A DNA stretch of 64,000 nt, from contig NZ_JAUMKB010000018.1 in assembly GCF_030519375.1 (NCBI RefSeq), positions 1 to 64,000 on the forward strand, written 5' to 3'. This document shows positions 18,051 to 26,979 of this stretch, one piece after another. A program made the position numbers and the translations under genes. How positions within the stretch are numbered: the stretch's first letter is position 1; each line of letters begins with the position of its first letter. The notes under the pieces were generated by a model. The model searched no databases and was not told where the DNA came from. It worked only from the letters and a program-made list of their open reading frames with translations. The stretch is from Mucilaginibacter tolerans. GTDB lineage: Bacteria; Bacteroidota; Bacteroidia; Sphingobacteriales; Sphingobacteriaceae.

Positions 18051-19169
18051 ATGAAAACATTTGCCCTGACTGTTTTACTCATTATAGCCATTTTTACTAC
18101 TGCTTTTATTCGTAAAAACGAGTCACCTGACAAAGAAAGTTATATTATAACAGGATCGGTAAAAGGATATCCTGACAGTACTAAATTATACCTGGATGAT
18201 ATAAGTACCGACAACTCAAATACCATCGATTCCACTATAATCATTAGAGGCCAGTTTAGATTTTCGGGTACTATGAGCGGGAATATTTTGCATGCAATAA
18301 TACATACCAAAAGGTTTAGCGACTATAAATTTTTCTGGATCGAGAGTAACCCTATGACCTTCACTGCGGAAAAGGACAGATTTCATTTTGCAATTATTGC
18401 TGGATCGAAAACACAGGAGAAGGACGATGAATTGAATGCAGCAATCAATTTGATAAACCAAAAGTCTGATAGCTTAAATCATCTTATTAATAAAAACACA
18501 AGTGAGGGTACAAAAAAAGAAATAGCTAAACAAATTGCTCTAATGAGAGATGAAGAATTAGCAGCAAACGCAGCTTTTATTAAAGCCAACCCCACTTCCA
18601 TTGTAAGCGCCTATATATTGAGTGTTTATTCATCAACTTTCGGTAAGGATAAGACGACAACATTATATAATAATTTTTCTCCCGAAAATAAAAAATCTAT
18701 ATATGGTAAAAATATATTGCATTTTATCACCCTTAATAGAAATCTGAAAGTTGGTGATCATTATGTTGACTTTTCACAAAAAACGTCACAAGGAAAGGAA
18801 ATAAAAATATCAGACTATGCAGGCAAAATTATATTGATTGATTTTTGGGCCTCGTGGTGTGGTCCTTGTCGCAATGAGAATCCAGAACTTGTAAAAACAT
18901 ATAATGAGTATAAAAACAAAGGTTTGGTAATCATTGGCGTTTCATTAGATCGTGATGTAGAGAAAAAAGAATGGATAGATGCCATTGAAAAAGATGGGCT
19001 AACCTGGCCAAATATCAGTGAGCTAAAGGGCGATAAAAATACAGCTGCCTTAATTTATGGCATCAGTGGAATACCAGACAATTTTTTAATTGATAGAAGT
19101 GGAATTATTATTGCCAGAAATTTAAGAGGGCAAGACTTACGAGATAAGTTGAAAGAAATATTTAAATAG
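18051..19169 (+). CDS. TlpA-family thiol-disulfide oxidoreductase with N-terminal DUF4369
   Basis: The 372-residue protein has an N-terminal membrane anchor or signal (residues 5-20), a beta-rich DUF4369-like domain at about 30-130, a helical linker, and a C-terminal thioredoxin-fold domain with the active-site motif WCGPC at about 269-273 (IDFWASWCGPCRNE). Such proteins reduce disulfides in the periplasm, for example in cytochrome c maturation or after oxidative damage. The specific partner is unknown. It begins 17 bases after the MmcQ/YjbR gene. Its sequence is more AT-rich in the first half than neighbouring genes. Confidence 0.9.
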   Translation: MKTFALTVLLIIAIFTTAFIRKNESPDKESYIITGSVKGYPDSTKLYLDDISTDNSNTIDSTIIIRGQFRFSGTMSGNILHAIIHTKRFSDYKFFWIESNPMTFTAEKDRFHFAIIAGSKTQEKDDELNAAINLINQKSDSLNHLINKNTSEGTKKEIAKQIALMRDEELAANAAFIKANPTSIVSAYILSVYSSTFGKDKTTTLYNNFSPENKKSIYGKNILHFITLNRNLKVGDHYVDFSQKTSQGKEIKISDYAGKIILIDFWASWCGPCRNENPELVKTYNEYKNKGLVIIGVSLDRDVEKKEWIDAIEKDGLTWPNISELKGDKNTAALIYGISGIPDNFLIDRSGIIIARNLRGQDLRDKLKEIFK

Positions 19170-19244
19170 TTGTGACCTATTAGTCGTTTTACTACCTCAT
19201 AGTCCATAAAGCAGCATGGCTAATTTAATTATGAAATCTCCCAA

Positions 19245-20381
19245 TTAACGGATAACCAAATTCGCCACTTCCTCACCTACCAAACTACCCATCGCCACAC
19301 CCATACCATTGCATCTTACCGCGCAGAAAATATTAGGCTGCACCTCTTGTATAATTGGGTTAATATCTTCACCAAAACCCATAATGCCGCTCCACCAATA
19401 GTCTACTTGGGCATTTTGTCCCGGTAAAATCACTTCGTTCAAGTAGGTTGTCAATTGGTCTTTCACTGCCTCAGTATGTCCAAAATCCCAGGTTTTTTCT
19501 TTTTTGAAATCGATGTTACGGCCACCACCGAATAAAACCCGGCCATCGATATTCCGGAAATAATAATAGCCTTCATCAAAATGGAAAGCGCCTTTTATCT
19601 TCAATCCGGCGATAGGTTTGGTTACCAGCACTTGGCCCCTCCCGGGTACCACATCAAGGTTGGGGAACAATTGGGCTGCAAAGGCATTGGTAGCCAGTAT
19701 TACTTTATTGGTCTTCAGCTCACCATTTGAGGTTTTTATTCTTACATATCCTTCTTCAGGTTCTATCGCCTCCACATTACATTGGTTCAATACTAAAACA
19801 CCCCGATCATAAACCTTACCGAGTAGAGCTCTCATCATTTTACCAGTATGGATCTGCCCCTCGTAGGGATTATAGATCATCCCGTGCACTTTATTGAGCC
19901 CAAATTCAGCTATTTTGGCATCAGCCACTGCATAAATGTCAGCATGGCCAATCACCTGTTTCAGTAAATTGTTAAAGTATGTTAAATGATCCAGGCTCTC
20001 CTGCGCGAGACTTTCTTCATGATCCATAAACAATTCATACCCGCCGTACTGTTGGTAATCAATGTTGTCGTCGCCCAGATTTTCACGCAGTCGTTGAAGT
20101 CCACGCCATTTGTAATCCACCAGGCGCAACACTTCCTCTTCTGATGACCGTTTTAAGTAAGAAAGCTGCTCAGAAAGTGAGCCAAAGCATGCAAAACCGG
20201 CATTTTTAGTACTTGCACCACTTGGCAGGAAACCTCGTTCCAATACAGTAACTTTCAGGTCGGGCTGTTGCCTTTTCAGATGCAGGGCAGCGCTTAAACC
20301 CACTATGCCACTTCCGATGACGATCACATCAGCATGATCTACAAAAGCCGTCCGTTCCCAGTATGAAAATGATTGTTCCAC
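19245..20381 (-). CDS. FAD-dependent oxidoreductase of the DAO (glycine/D-amino acid oxidase) family
   Basis: The N terminus holds the dinucleotide-binding motif GSGIVGLSAALHLK after VIVIGSG, then a conserved VLERG acidic end. The C-terminal part contains FGGGRNIDF and the substrate-side segment MGFGEDINPIIQ. These oxidases act on amines or amino acids; the substrate is unknown. The longest frame starts at an ATG at 20444, which overlaps the divergent peptidase gene by two bases. I chose a GTG at 20381 because homologues start close to SYWER and because a perfect -7 box (TACATTTG, 20392-20385) lies between the two starts. Length from the GTG is 378 residues. Confidence 0.85.
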   Translation of the reverse strand: MEQSFSYWERTAFVDHADVIVIGSGIVGLSAALHLKRQQPDLKVTVLERGFLPSGASTKNAGFACFGSLSEQLSYLKRSSEEEVLRLVDYKWRGLQRLRENLGDDNIDYQQYGGYELFMDHEESLAQESLDHLTYFNNLLKQVIGHADIYAVADAKIAEFGLNKVHGMIYNPYEGQIHTGKMMRALLGKVYDRGVLVLNQCNVEAIEPEEGYVRIKTSNGELKTNKVILATNAFAAQLFPNLDVVPGRGQVLVTKPIAGLKIKGAFHFDEGYYYFRNIDGRVLFGGGRNIDFKKEKTWDFGHTEAVKDQLTTYLNEVILPGQNAQVDYWWSGIMGFGEDINPIIQEVQPNIFCAVRCNGMGVAMGSLVGEEVANLVIR

Positions 20382-20384
20382 GCT

Positions 20385-20392
20385 CAAATGTA
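20385..20392 (-). promoter_or_regulatory. -7 box (TACATTTG) of the FAD oxidoreductase gene
   Basis: A perfect TAnnTTTG match on the minus strand ends four bases before the proposed GTG start at 20381. No good -33 TTTG is seen. It argues against the longer ATG start at 20444, which would lie upstream of the promoter. Confidence 0.45.
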
Positions 20393-20442
20393 AAAATTCA
20401 AGTGGAATACTTTTTGAAATACCCTTTGTAAATAATACGAAC

Positions 20443-21162
20443 ATGAATCATTTATCATTTATAATAGGATACAACTCTGCCTGGTTCCTCATGATTATTG
20501 TGGCACTGGTCAGCTTTATAGTACAGTGGCGTTTTAAAAGCAAGTTTAACCAATATGCCGAGATCGGTCTTTTATCCGGTCAGACCGGCAGGGAGGTTGC
20601 CGAACGCATGCTGAAGGATAATAATATTTACGACGTGCAGGTAATCTCCGCTGAAGGTGAGCTGACCGACCACTATAACCCGGCAAATAAGACGGTTAAC
20701 CTTAGTCCGGATGTGTACTATAGCCGCAGTGTGGCGGCGGCGGCGGTTGCAGCTCATGAGTGCGGGCACGCTGTACAACACGCGAAGGCTTATGCCTGGT
20801 TAAGTTTACGTTCGACATTGGTGCCGGTAATTAATGTGGCGTCTACCTTAACCCAATGGACTTTGTTTATTGGTGTGATGCTGCTTTTCTTCACCCACAA
20901 CCCATTTGTGCTGGCTATTGGTGTAGCTGCGCTGGCTTTGGTAACACTATTCAGCTTTATTACGCTGCCGGTAGAGTTTGATGCAAGCAGGCGGGCGCTA
21001 TTATGGCTAAACAATAACCATAACGTAATGCAGACCCGCGAAGAACATGACCAGGCTAAAGATGCCCTTTGGTGGGCCGCCATGACCTACGTGGTTGCGG
21101 CATTAAGCTCCCTGGCTACGCTGGTTTATTATGCTTCATTCCTGTTCAACAGGAGAAACTAA
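20443..21162 (+). CDS. Membrane zinc metallopeptidase, YugP family
   Basis: The 239-residue protein matches the Zn_peptidase_2 (YugP-like) family. It has an N-terminal membrane helix (residues 8-27), a conserved cytoplasmic segment (LSGQTGREVAERML), the zinc-binding motif HECGH at 105-109, and three further hydrophobic segments near 122-145, 150-178 and 215-233. PVEFDASRRAL near 178-188 is also typical of the family. It is an integral membrane protease of unknown substrate. It is divergent from the FAD oxidoreductase. A hairpin 44 bases downstream probably ends transcription. Confidence 0.92.
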   Translation: MNHLSFIIGYNSAWFLMIIVALVSFIVQWRFKSKFNQYAEIGLLSGQTGREVAERMLKDNNIYDVQVISAEGELTDHYNPANKTVNLSPDVYYSRSVAAAAVAAHECGHAVQHAKAYAWLSLRSTLVPVINVASTLTQWTLFIGVMLLFFTHNPFVLAIGVAALALVTLFSFITLPVEFDASRRALLWLNNNHNVMQTREEHDQAKDALWWAAMTYVVAALSSLATLVYYASFLFNRRN

Positions 21163-21204
21163 TCGTTACAGATTGAATATCCGAACACTTTAATATATTA
21201 TGGA

Positions 21205-21232
21205 AAGGTGCATTCTTACACGGATGCACCTT
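21205..21232 (+). terminator. Hairpin after the YugP-type peptidase gene
   Basis: AAGGTGCAT (21205-21213) pairs perfectly with ATGCACCTT (21224-21232) around a 10-base loop. The tail TTATATTAT is T-rich but not a pure run. It is the likely transcript end of the peptidase gene. Confidence 0.6.
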
Positions 21233-21368
21233 ATATTATGCGCTGGCATTCAAATTCATGACAAAAAAAAATTTACAGTTCCATTTACAATTTTTTACAA
21301 TTGCTATTCCTTCTATTCAAACATTCGGAGGTAGTTTAGGCTAAAATATTTATTTAAAAATATATTTT

Positions 21369-21785
21369 ATGCTTAAGCGATTACTTAAAACCGAAGTCAT
21401 TTTTGAAAATTGGCTAATCTTCATCAGAATCCTCGTAGGTGTCATGATTGCAGTATATGGCCTGGAAATGTTTGACCCTAAAAAAATGAAAGACGCAGTA
21501 GCCTGGCTCACCGATATTCATTTCCCCATCCCTTTATTTATGGCCTATCTGGGCAAAGCCACCGAATTGGTTGGCGGAATTTTCTTAGCTATCGGGTTAT
21601 TTACAAGATTTGTTTCTATTCCTTTAATAATTAACATGAGCGTCATTACAATTTTCATGGGTAATGGTAAAATTTTTGGCGACGGGCAGTTGCCATTTTT
21701 ATTTCTGTTGTTTTTCCTGAGTTTTATTATTTATGGCGGTGGTAAGTGGAGCCTGGACAACCTGTTATTTAACAGAAAAAAATAA
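21369..21785 (+). CDS. DoxX-family membrane protein
   Basis: The 138-residue protein has four predicted membrane helices (about 16-33, 52-75, 80-97, 104-121). The second region, LGKATELVGGIFLAIGLFTRF at 60-80, is the typical DoxX signature. DoxX proteins are small membrane proteins linked in some bacteria to thiol and oxidative stress or to quinone-dependent oxidation; no function can be assigned here. It is a single gene. The upstream region has an AT-rich stretch (TAAAATATTTATTTAAAAAT) and no clear TAnnTTTG box. Confidence 0.85.
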   Translation: MLKRLLKTEVIFENWLIFIRILVGVMIAVYGLEMFDPKKMKDAVAWLTDIHFPIPLFMAYLGKATELVGGIFLAIGLFTRFVSIPLIINMSVITIFMGNGKIFGDGQLPFLFLLFFLSFIIYGGGKWSLDNLLFNRKK

Positions 21786-21838
21786 ACACTATGCTGCTGA
21801 AAGTGTTGTAACTTTATTGTGCACAAAACACGACGACT

Positions 21839-22078
21839 ATGATCAATCCGGATGATAAATTGCCTGTTGACGATTTCGATAACTCGGAAACAGATGACCA
21901 ACTGAGCCAGCAAGACGTCCATTCCAATGGGCTGAACGAACAGTTTGATTCAGCTAATGAGGACAGCGCGCCGCCTATCGACCTGCTGCGTCAGGCAGGT
22001 GATGCTTCAGAGGCTTCGTTTACTTTGGATGTTGACAGAGGCTATGCTCCTAAGGCAAAAGAAAAAAAGGAAGACTGA
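21839..22078 (+). CDS. Small, highly acidic protein of unknown function
   Basis: The 79-residue product has about 20 Asp/Glu residues and few aromatics or hydrophobics, so it is probably disordered in its first half (PDDKLPVDDFDNSETDD). The C terminus turns basic and lysine-rich (PKAKEKKED). There is no signal peptide or membrane segment. A near-consensus -7 box, TAACTTTA (21809-21816), precedes the ATG by 22 bases. It ends one base before the stop of the convergent MocR-type gene. No family is recognised. Confidence 0.6.
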   Translation: MINPDDKLPVDDFDNSETDDQLSQQDVHSNGLNEQFDSANEDSAPPIDLLRQAGDASEASFTLDVDRGYAPKAKEKKED

Positions 22079-22079
22079 G

Positions 22080-23531
22080 TCAGGATTTTTTTTCAAGGCC
22101 TTTTATCAATTGCCCTAAAACACGGAAGCTTTGCTCCATGCGTTCGTCATAGGTCAGGCCAAAACTTATGCGTATAAAATTGGTAAAGCGCGAATCGGTA
22201 CTAAATATTTGCCCGGGCGCAATGCTAATATTTTGCTCTATCGCCGCCTGGTAGAGCTCAAAAGCGTTTATTTTTTTATTCAGCTCTACCCACAGGGCAT
22301 AACCGCCTTGTGGGCGGCTTATTTTGGTATCAGCGGGGAAATGTGTCGCAATAGCCTGCATATAACGTAAGCTTTGCATGTGTAACGCCTTTCGCAGGTT
22401 GCGCATGTGCAAATCATAGCGTCCTGTCTCAAAAAAATGAGCAATAGCCGCCTGGGTGGGTGTAGCCGAGCTGATGGTATGCATCATTTTTATATTGATG
22501 ATCTGCTCCTTAAACCTGCCGGGGATGCACCACCCAACCCTGTAACCCGGCGCCAGCGATTTGGAAACGGAGGAACACAGCATCACCCAGCCTTCTTTAT
22601 CGTAACTTTTGCAGGTGCGTGGACGGCTTTTTCCAAAATAGATCTCGCCGTAAATATCATCCTCTATTAATGGAATTTGTCGTTTAGTGATCAGATCAAC
22701 CAATTGCTTTTTGCGGTCTTCAGGCATGCAGCTACCTACCGGGTTGCTGAAATTGGTCACAAACAAACAGGCTTTAATATCTAATTTATCCATCGCGCTT
22801 TCCAGGTAATCAATGTCGACGCCTGTTTCCGGATGAACCGGTATTTCCAGTACATTCAGGTCGAGGCTGAGCATTACATTAAAAATTCCGAAGTAGGTAG
22901 GACTTTCAATAGCAACCGTATCGCCCGGTTTGGTAAGCGCACGCAGGCAAAAGATTAATGCCTCCAGACAACCCTGGGTCGTTACCACGTCATCTTCGGT
23001 GATCTGTCCGCCCCAATTAAATGCATTTTTGGCGACCTGCTTCCGTAATGAAATATTACCCTGTACATTTTCGTAGTTCACATTTCCATATGGGCTCTCG
23101 CGCATGGACTCGGTCATCGATTTATTGAGCCGGGCAAGCGGTATTAAATGCACTGAAGGTGATGAGGCTGATAAGCGCAGTACATTTTCCTTGGACATGT
23201 TCGCGTTTACCATAGCAATCATCTGGCTTACACTGGCCTGTTCGATCTTTTTTAATGGTGGATTGACTTCGGGCACCTTAGCAACACTTGACGGCGAAAA
23301 TTTTACATAGTAACCTGATTTGGTTCGTGCCTCGATCATCCCCATATTCTCCAATTCGGCATAGGCTTTATAGGCTGTACTTATGCTGATGCCCTGCTGC
23401 TGACTTAATGCACGTACCGAAGGCAGCTTATCGCCGGTTCTCAGCAGGTTTTGTTTGATCTGCTTTTCAATACGTGCGACAATCTGGTCGTACAAAAACA
23501 CATTATCAGGCTCTGGAATTAACATTTTCAT
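22080..23531 (-). CDS. MocR-type regulator (GntR winged helix fused to class I aminotransferase domain)
   Basis: The protein of about 483 residues starts with a GntR winged helix at about 8-75 (DKLPSVRALSQQQGISISTAYKAY split over two helices) and continues as a fold-type I aminotransferase-like domain at about 110-480, with the PLP lysine near residue 324 (SSVSKSLAPG) and YGEIYFG. MocR regulators sense PLP or amino compounds and control adjacent, often divergent, genes such as pdx or gab. Here the divergent neighbour is itself a PLP enzyme fused to an acetyltransferase, so that is the probable target. I set the start at the ATG at 23531 rather than the TTG at 23534. Confidence 0.93.
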   Translation of the reverse strand: MKMLIPEPDNVFLYDQIVARIEKQIKQNLLRTGDKLPSVRALSQQQGISISTAYKAYAELENMGMIEARTKSGYYVKFSPSSVAKVPEVNPPLKKIEQASVSQMIAMVNANMSKENVLRLSASSPSVHLIPLARLNKSMTESMRESPYGNVNYENVQGNISLRKQVAKNAFNWGGQITEDDVVTTQGCLEALIFCLRALTKPGDTVAIESPTYFGIFNVMLSLDLNVLEIPVHPETGVDIDYLESAMDKLDIKACLFVTNFSNPVGSCMPEDRKKQLVDLITKRQIPLIEDDIYGEIYFGKSRPRTCKSYDKEGWVMLCSSVSKSLAPGYRVGWCIPGRFKEQIINIKMMHTISSATPTQAAIAHFFETGRYDLHMRNLRKALHMQSLRYMQAIATHFPADTKISRPQGGYALWVELNKKINAFELYQAAIEQNISIAPGQIFSTDSRFTNFIRISFGLTYDERMEQSFRVLGQLIKGLEKKS

Positions 23532-23545
23532 CAATCTGTTATGGT

Positions 23546-23553
23546 CAAAAATA
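23546..23553 (-). promoter_or_regulatory. -7 box (TATTTTTG) of the MocR-type gene
   Basis: A perfect TAnnTTTG match on the minus strand lies 15 bases before the ATG at 23531. It overlaps the shared control region with the divergent fusion gene. Confidence 0.45.
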
Positions 23554-23598
23554 ATAATTCTGTATCTGTTTTTTTATTGTTGTATGCGTTTACTTTGT

Positions 23599-23612
23599 AA
23601 TAATTAATTATT
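23599..23612. promoter_or_regulatory. Palindrome before the GNAT-aminotransferase gene, candidate MocR operator
   Basis: AATAATTAATTATT is a perfect 14-base palindrome ending 8 bases before the start codon at 23621. Its position between divergent genes fits an operator, but such AT-only palindromes arise easily by chance. Confidence 0.25.
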
Positions 23613-23620
23613 CACTCACA

Positions 23621-25321
23621 ATGGAACTTCAATTAATTAATTACAAGCCGGAATATCAGCCTTATTTTGAAAAGCTCAATAAAGCCTGGCTCGAGGAGTT
23701 TTTTACAGTTGAACCGCTGGACAAATGGGTACTAGAACATCCAGATGAGGCTATTTTGAAAGATGGTGGTAAGATTTATTTTGCAGCATCAGAGTCGGAC
23801 ATAATTGGAACCGTTGCGCTTAGATTTATTGAAGACGGTGTTTATGAAATGACCAAAATGGCCGTCGACAAATCCTATCATGGCGGTGGTGCGGGCCAGT
23901 TTTTATGCCGGGCTGCTATCGAAAAAGCTCATGAAATGGGATTGCGTAAATTAATCCTTTATTCAAACAGGATACTTGAAAATGCCATTCACATTTATCG
24001 CAAAATGGGCTTTACGGAAATTCCCGTTGTTCCCGGCACTTATAAACGGTCAGACATCATGATGGAAGTCAACTTCAACAAGAAACTATTTAAGAGTTAT
24101 GCCATGAAAACTAATGTACTAAGCGAACAGGAAATACAACAATTCAGGGCCGAAACCAAAGGCACAACCGGGCTCATCCACTTTAACAATGCAGGTGCTT
24201 CGCTTCCGCCGGATGTGGTGGTGCAAACGATGACTGATTATTTAAATGAAGAGGCTACTTACGGTGGTTATGAAACAGAAGCAAAATATCAGGAGCAGAT
24301 AGAAAACGTTTATGCTTTAATTGCCCAACTGATCAACGCCAATGTGGATGAAGTAACGATTACAGAAAATGCCAGCACAGCATGGGGAATTGCTTTTTAT
24401 GGCCTTGATTTTAAAGCAGGCGATGTGGTCATCACCTCTGAAATGGAGTATGTGACCAACCTGATAGGCTTTCTAAATGTGCAGAAAAGACGGGGTGTCG
24501 AAGTTAAGGTAATCCCGAACGACGAGAAGGGAAACTTTTCGCTTCAGGCATTGGAAGAGGCCATCACGCCTCAAACCAAACTGATAGCCATTACCGAAAT
24601 TGCTTCTACTTCGGGCTGCATGATACCCATTGTTGAGATCGGAAAAATTGCCCGCAAGTATAATATATTATACCTGGTGGATGCCTGCCAGAGTGCCGGA
24701 CATGTACCGATTGATGTAAAGGAGATCGGATGCGATATGCTATCAGTTACCGGGCGTAAATACCTGAGGGCGCCACGCGGAACCGGTTTTTTATATGTGC
24801 GTAAGGAAGTACAGAACCAGATCAAACCGATATTTATGGATAATCATGCAACTGATTGGGTTAGCCTGGAAGACTATCAGCTAAGGAACGATGCCCGTAG
24901 GTTCGAGTTATATGAAAAGAACCGCGCGCTCAAGCTCGGTCTTGGTAAAGCTATTGAATATGCTTTGAATATCGGCCCCGACAGGATATGGGAACGCATC
25001 CAATACTTGTCAGCATTGTTACGTGCGCAACTTGCTCAAATTGGTGGAGTAACCGTTAATGATTTTGGTGAGCGTCAATGTGGTATAGTAACTTTTTCGG
25101 TAGATGGTTTTGATGCTGCAGTTATAAAATCCAGATTGGCTGAAGATCGTATCAACGTAACTGTAGGTAAAGCGGTATCAACACTTATCTACATGGAAAA
25201 AAATCAACTTCAAAGTGTTGTACGTGCATCTATCCATTATTATAATACGGAAGATGAGATCGGGATCCTTTGCAAATCATTAGAAGCCATAATAAGATCA
25301 GTTATAGCCAAGGCTGTCTGA
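23621..25321 (+). CDS. Fusion protein: GNAT acetyltransferase plus class V aminotransferase
   Basis: One 566-residue frame joins two enzymes. Residues 1-155 are a GNAT N-acetyltransferase with the acetyl-CoA region MAVDKSYHGGGAGQFLCRAA at about 87-106. Residues 175-560 are a class V, cysteine-desulfurase-like aminotransferase with DACQSAGHVPIDV, the PLP lysine at residue 380 (VTGRKYLRAPRGTG), and a C-terminal VRASIHYYNTEDEI segment. A Met at residue 162 (24104) at the domain junction could be a second start. The gene is divergent from a MocR-type regulator and is probably controlled by it. The reaction is unknown; an amino compound that is both acetylated and acted on by a PLP enzyme is a reasonable guess. 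Confidence 0.9.
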   Translation: MELQLINYKPEYQPYFEKLNKAWLEEFFTVEPLDKWVLEHPDEAILKDGGKIYFAASESDIIGTVALRFIEDGVYEMTKMAVDKSYHGGGAGQFLCRAAIEKAHEMGLRKLILYSNRILENAIHIYRKMGFTEIPVVPGTYKRSDIMMEVNFNKKLFKSYAMKTNVLSEQEIQQFRAETKGTTGLIHFNNAGASLPPDVVVQTMTDYLNEEATYGGYETEAKYQEQIENVYALIAQLINANVDEVTITENASTAWGIAFYGLDFKAGDVVITSEMEYVTNLIGFLNVQKRRGVEVKVIPNDEKGNFSLQALEEAITPQTKLIAITEIASTSGCMIPIVEIGKIARKYNILYLVDACQSAGHVPIDVKEIGCDMLSVTGRKYLRAPRGTGFLYVRKEVQNQIKPIFMDNHATDWVSLEDYQLRNDARRFELYEKNRALKLGLGKAIEYALNIGPDRIWERIQYLSALLRAQLAQIGGVTVNDFGERQCGIVTFSVDGFDAAVIKSRLAEDRINVTVGKAVSTLIYMEKNQLQSVVRASIHYYNTEDEIGILCKSLEAIIRSVIAKAV

Positions 25322-25403
25322 TAATGACAGCAAGGTGAGTTGGGGCTAAAAATATATTCCAAAAGATTATTATTTTTAGCTTCCAACTTAACCTAACAAT
25401 CTA

Positions 25404-25886
25404 ATGAAAATCAATCTTACTTTTTTTGTTACAGCCGCGGCTATACTCGTTTCCTGCAACAGTAATTCGGGCACGGCTTCAAATGCACCCAAAGAACAAG
25501 CTTTACCTATTGAGGGTACCTGGCAATTGCTCCAGGGTACGTTGACGGAAAAGGGTAAAGCGCCCGTAGTAACCGAATATACCAAAGATCAAAAATTTAT
25601 CAAGATCATCAATGGCGACCATTTTTCCTTTATGGATCATGACCTGACCAAAGGCAAACAGGCAAAACCAATTTTTAGCTCAGGCGGCGGAAAGTATACC
25701 CTTAATGGCGACAAATACACCGAATACCTGGAATATTGCAGCGAGCGCGAGTGGGAAAACAACAAGTTTGATTTCACCGTTACCATAAAGAATGATACAC
25801 TCATTCAGCAAGGTATTGAAAAGATCGATAGTCTTGGCGTAAACCGCGTTAACGTAGAAAAATACGTACGGCTGAAAGCAGAATAA
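25404..25886 (+). CDS. Lipocalin-like predicted lipoprotein
   Basis: The 160-residue protein has a lipoprotein signal ending at Cys18 (AILVSCNSN). The mature part begins with IEGTWQLLQGTL and contains several alternating strands (HFSFMDHDL, GGGKYTLNGDKYTEYLEY, FDFTVTIKNDTLIQQGIE), a pattern seen in lipocalin-like and DUF4488-like proteins of Bacteroidota. The function is unknown. It stands between the fusion gene and a methyltransferase, both on the same strand, but the gaps (82 and 94 bases) do not force an operon. Confidence 0.75.
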   Translation: MKINLTFFVTAAAILVSCNSNSGTASNAPKEQALPIEGTWQLLQGTLTEKGKAPVVTEYTKDQKFIKIINGDHFSFMDHDLTKGKQAKPIFSSGGGKYTLNGDKYTEYLEYCSEREWENNKFDFTVTIKNDTLIQQGIEKIDSLGVNRVNVEKYVRLKAE

Positions 25887-25980
25887 GATTTTCCTGAGCA
25901 AAGACAAATTGGTGAGCTTACCGTGAGTTCGCCAATTTTCATTAAGAGCGATAATCTAAAATTATATAACCTTCAATTGT

Positions 25981-26793
25981 ATGGAAAAAAAGGAAGCTTA
26001 TCAATTTACCAATAACGATGCTGAAAATTACGATCATTACTTAGGGCCGTTATTTTTCGAGCCTTATGGCCGGTATACAGCTTCTCAAATTGATGCGGCC
26101 TACGTATCATCCGTACTTGAAATTGCCTGCGGAACCGGGCGTGTTACTCGGCATCTGCGCAAAGTGCTGCCGCCGGGTGTGAAGTTGTTTGCTACCGATA
26201 TAAGCGCTGATATGCTTCAGATAGCGAAGCGCGAATTAAACAACAATGGGATCATTTTCCAGGTTGAAGACGCACAAAAACTTTCGTTCGCTGATGACTC
26301 CTTTGATGTTGTAATATGCCAGTTTGGGGTGATGTTTTTACCCGATAAAAAGAAAGGTTTTGAAGAAATATTGCGGGTACTTAAGCCGGGCGGAAAGTTC
26401 ATTTTCTTTACCTGGGACGATACCATGAAAGTGCCCGTATTTAAAGCTTTGATCGATGATCTGGTGCTTCCGTATTTTCGTGATGAAGATACCACCCGTT
26501 TTAAGGTTCCGTTTGCGATGAATAATCCGAAAATATTGGGGAATATGATTACAGACGCCGGATTTAAACATGCCGAAACAAAGGTTATATCCTTAAAGTC
26601 AGGCATCACTTCTCCTGATTTTGTTGTAGACGGATTTTTTAGAAAGCATCCGCTTGGACGGGAAATCATGACCAAGGCCCCTTCAGAATTTGAGCTTGTC
26701 GCTCAGCAATTACACGATAAAATTGTAAAATTATCCGATAACGGGCAAACGCCCTTCCAGTTGTCGGCCCTTATGACAACCGGCATAAAATAG
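25981..26793 (+). CDS. Class I SAM-dependent methyltransferase
   Basis: The 270-residue protein has motif I VLEIACGTGRVTRHL at about 46-60, an acidic post-I residue in LFATDISADML, motif II in FDVVICQFGVMFLPD near 107-121, and motif III in LRVLKPGGKFIFFTW. This is the UbiE/Methyltransf_11 type acting on small molecules. The substrate cannot be told. The C-terminal part after residue 150 is shorter on known motifs. It is a single gene followed by a gap of 186 bases before the sensor kinase. Confidence 0.9.
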   Translation: MEKKEAYQFTNNDAENYDHYLGPLFFEPYGRYTASQIDAAYVSSVLEIACGTGRVTRHLRKVLPPGVKLFATDISADMLQIAKRELNNNGIIFQVEDAQKLSFADDSFDVVICQFGVMFLPDKKKGFEEILRVLKPGGKFIFFTWDDTMKVPVFKALIDDLVLPYFRDEDTTRFKVPFAMNNPKILGNMITDAGFKHAETKVISLKSGITSPDFVVDGFFRKHPLGREIMTKAPSEFELVAQQLHDKIVKLSDNGQTPFQLSALMTTGIK

Positions 26794-26979
26794 TACAAAA
26801 AACCTATAATAATACCCTGCAAGAAGGTATAATTACCACGTTTCAAGTCATTGAAAAACAATATTTTATTTTTTTCTCGTGCAAACCGAACGATTCTCCG
26901 TTTGTATACGTTTAAATATAAACTTAAACAGCATTTTTGTGCGCCAAATGAGAGGTAACAGATACCGCGATTGCCCATA

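Noticed and set aside
22131-22670. Plus-strand frames over the 3' part of the MocR-type gene
   Set aside because: They are antisense shadows of the aminotransferase domain, with no start signal or conserved pattern.
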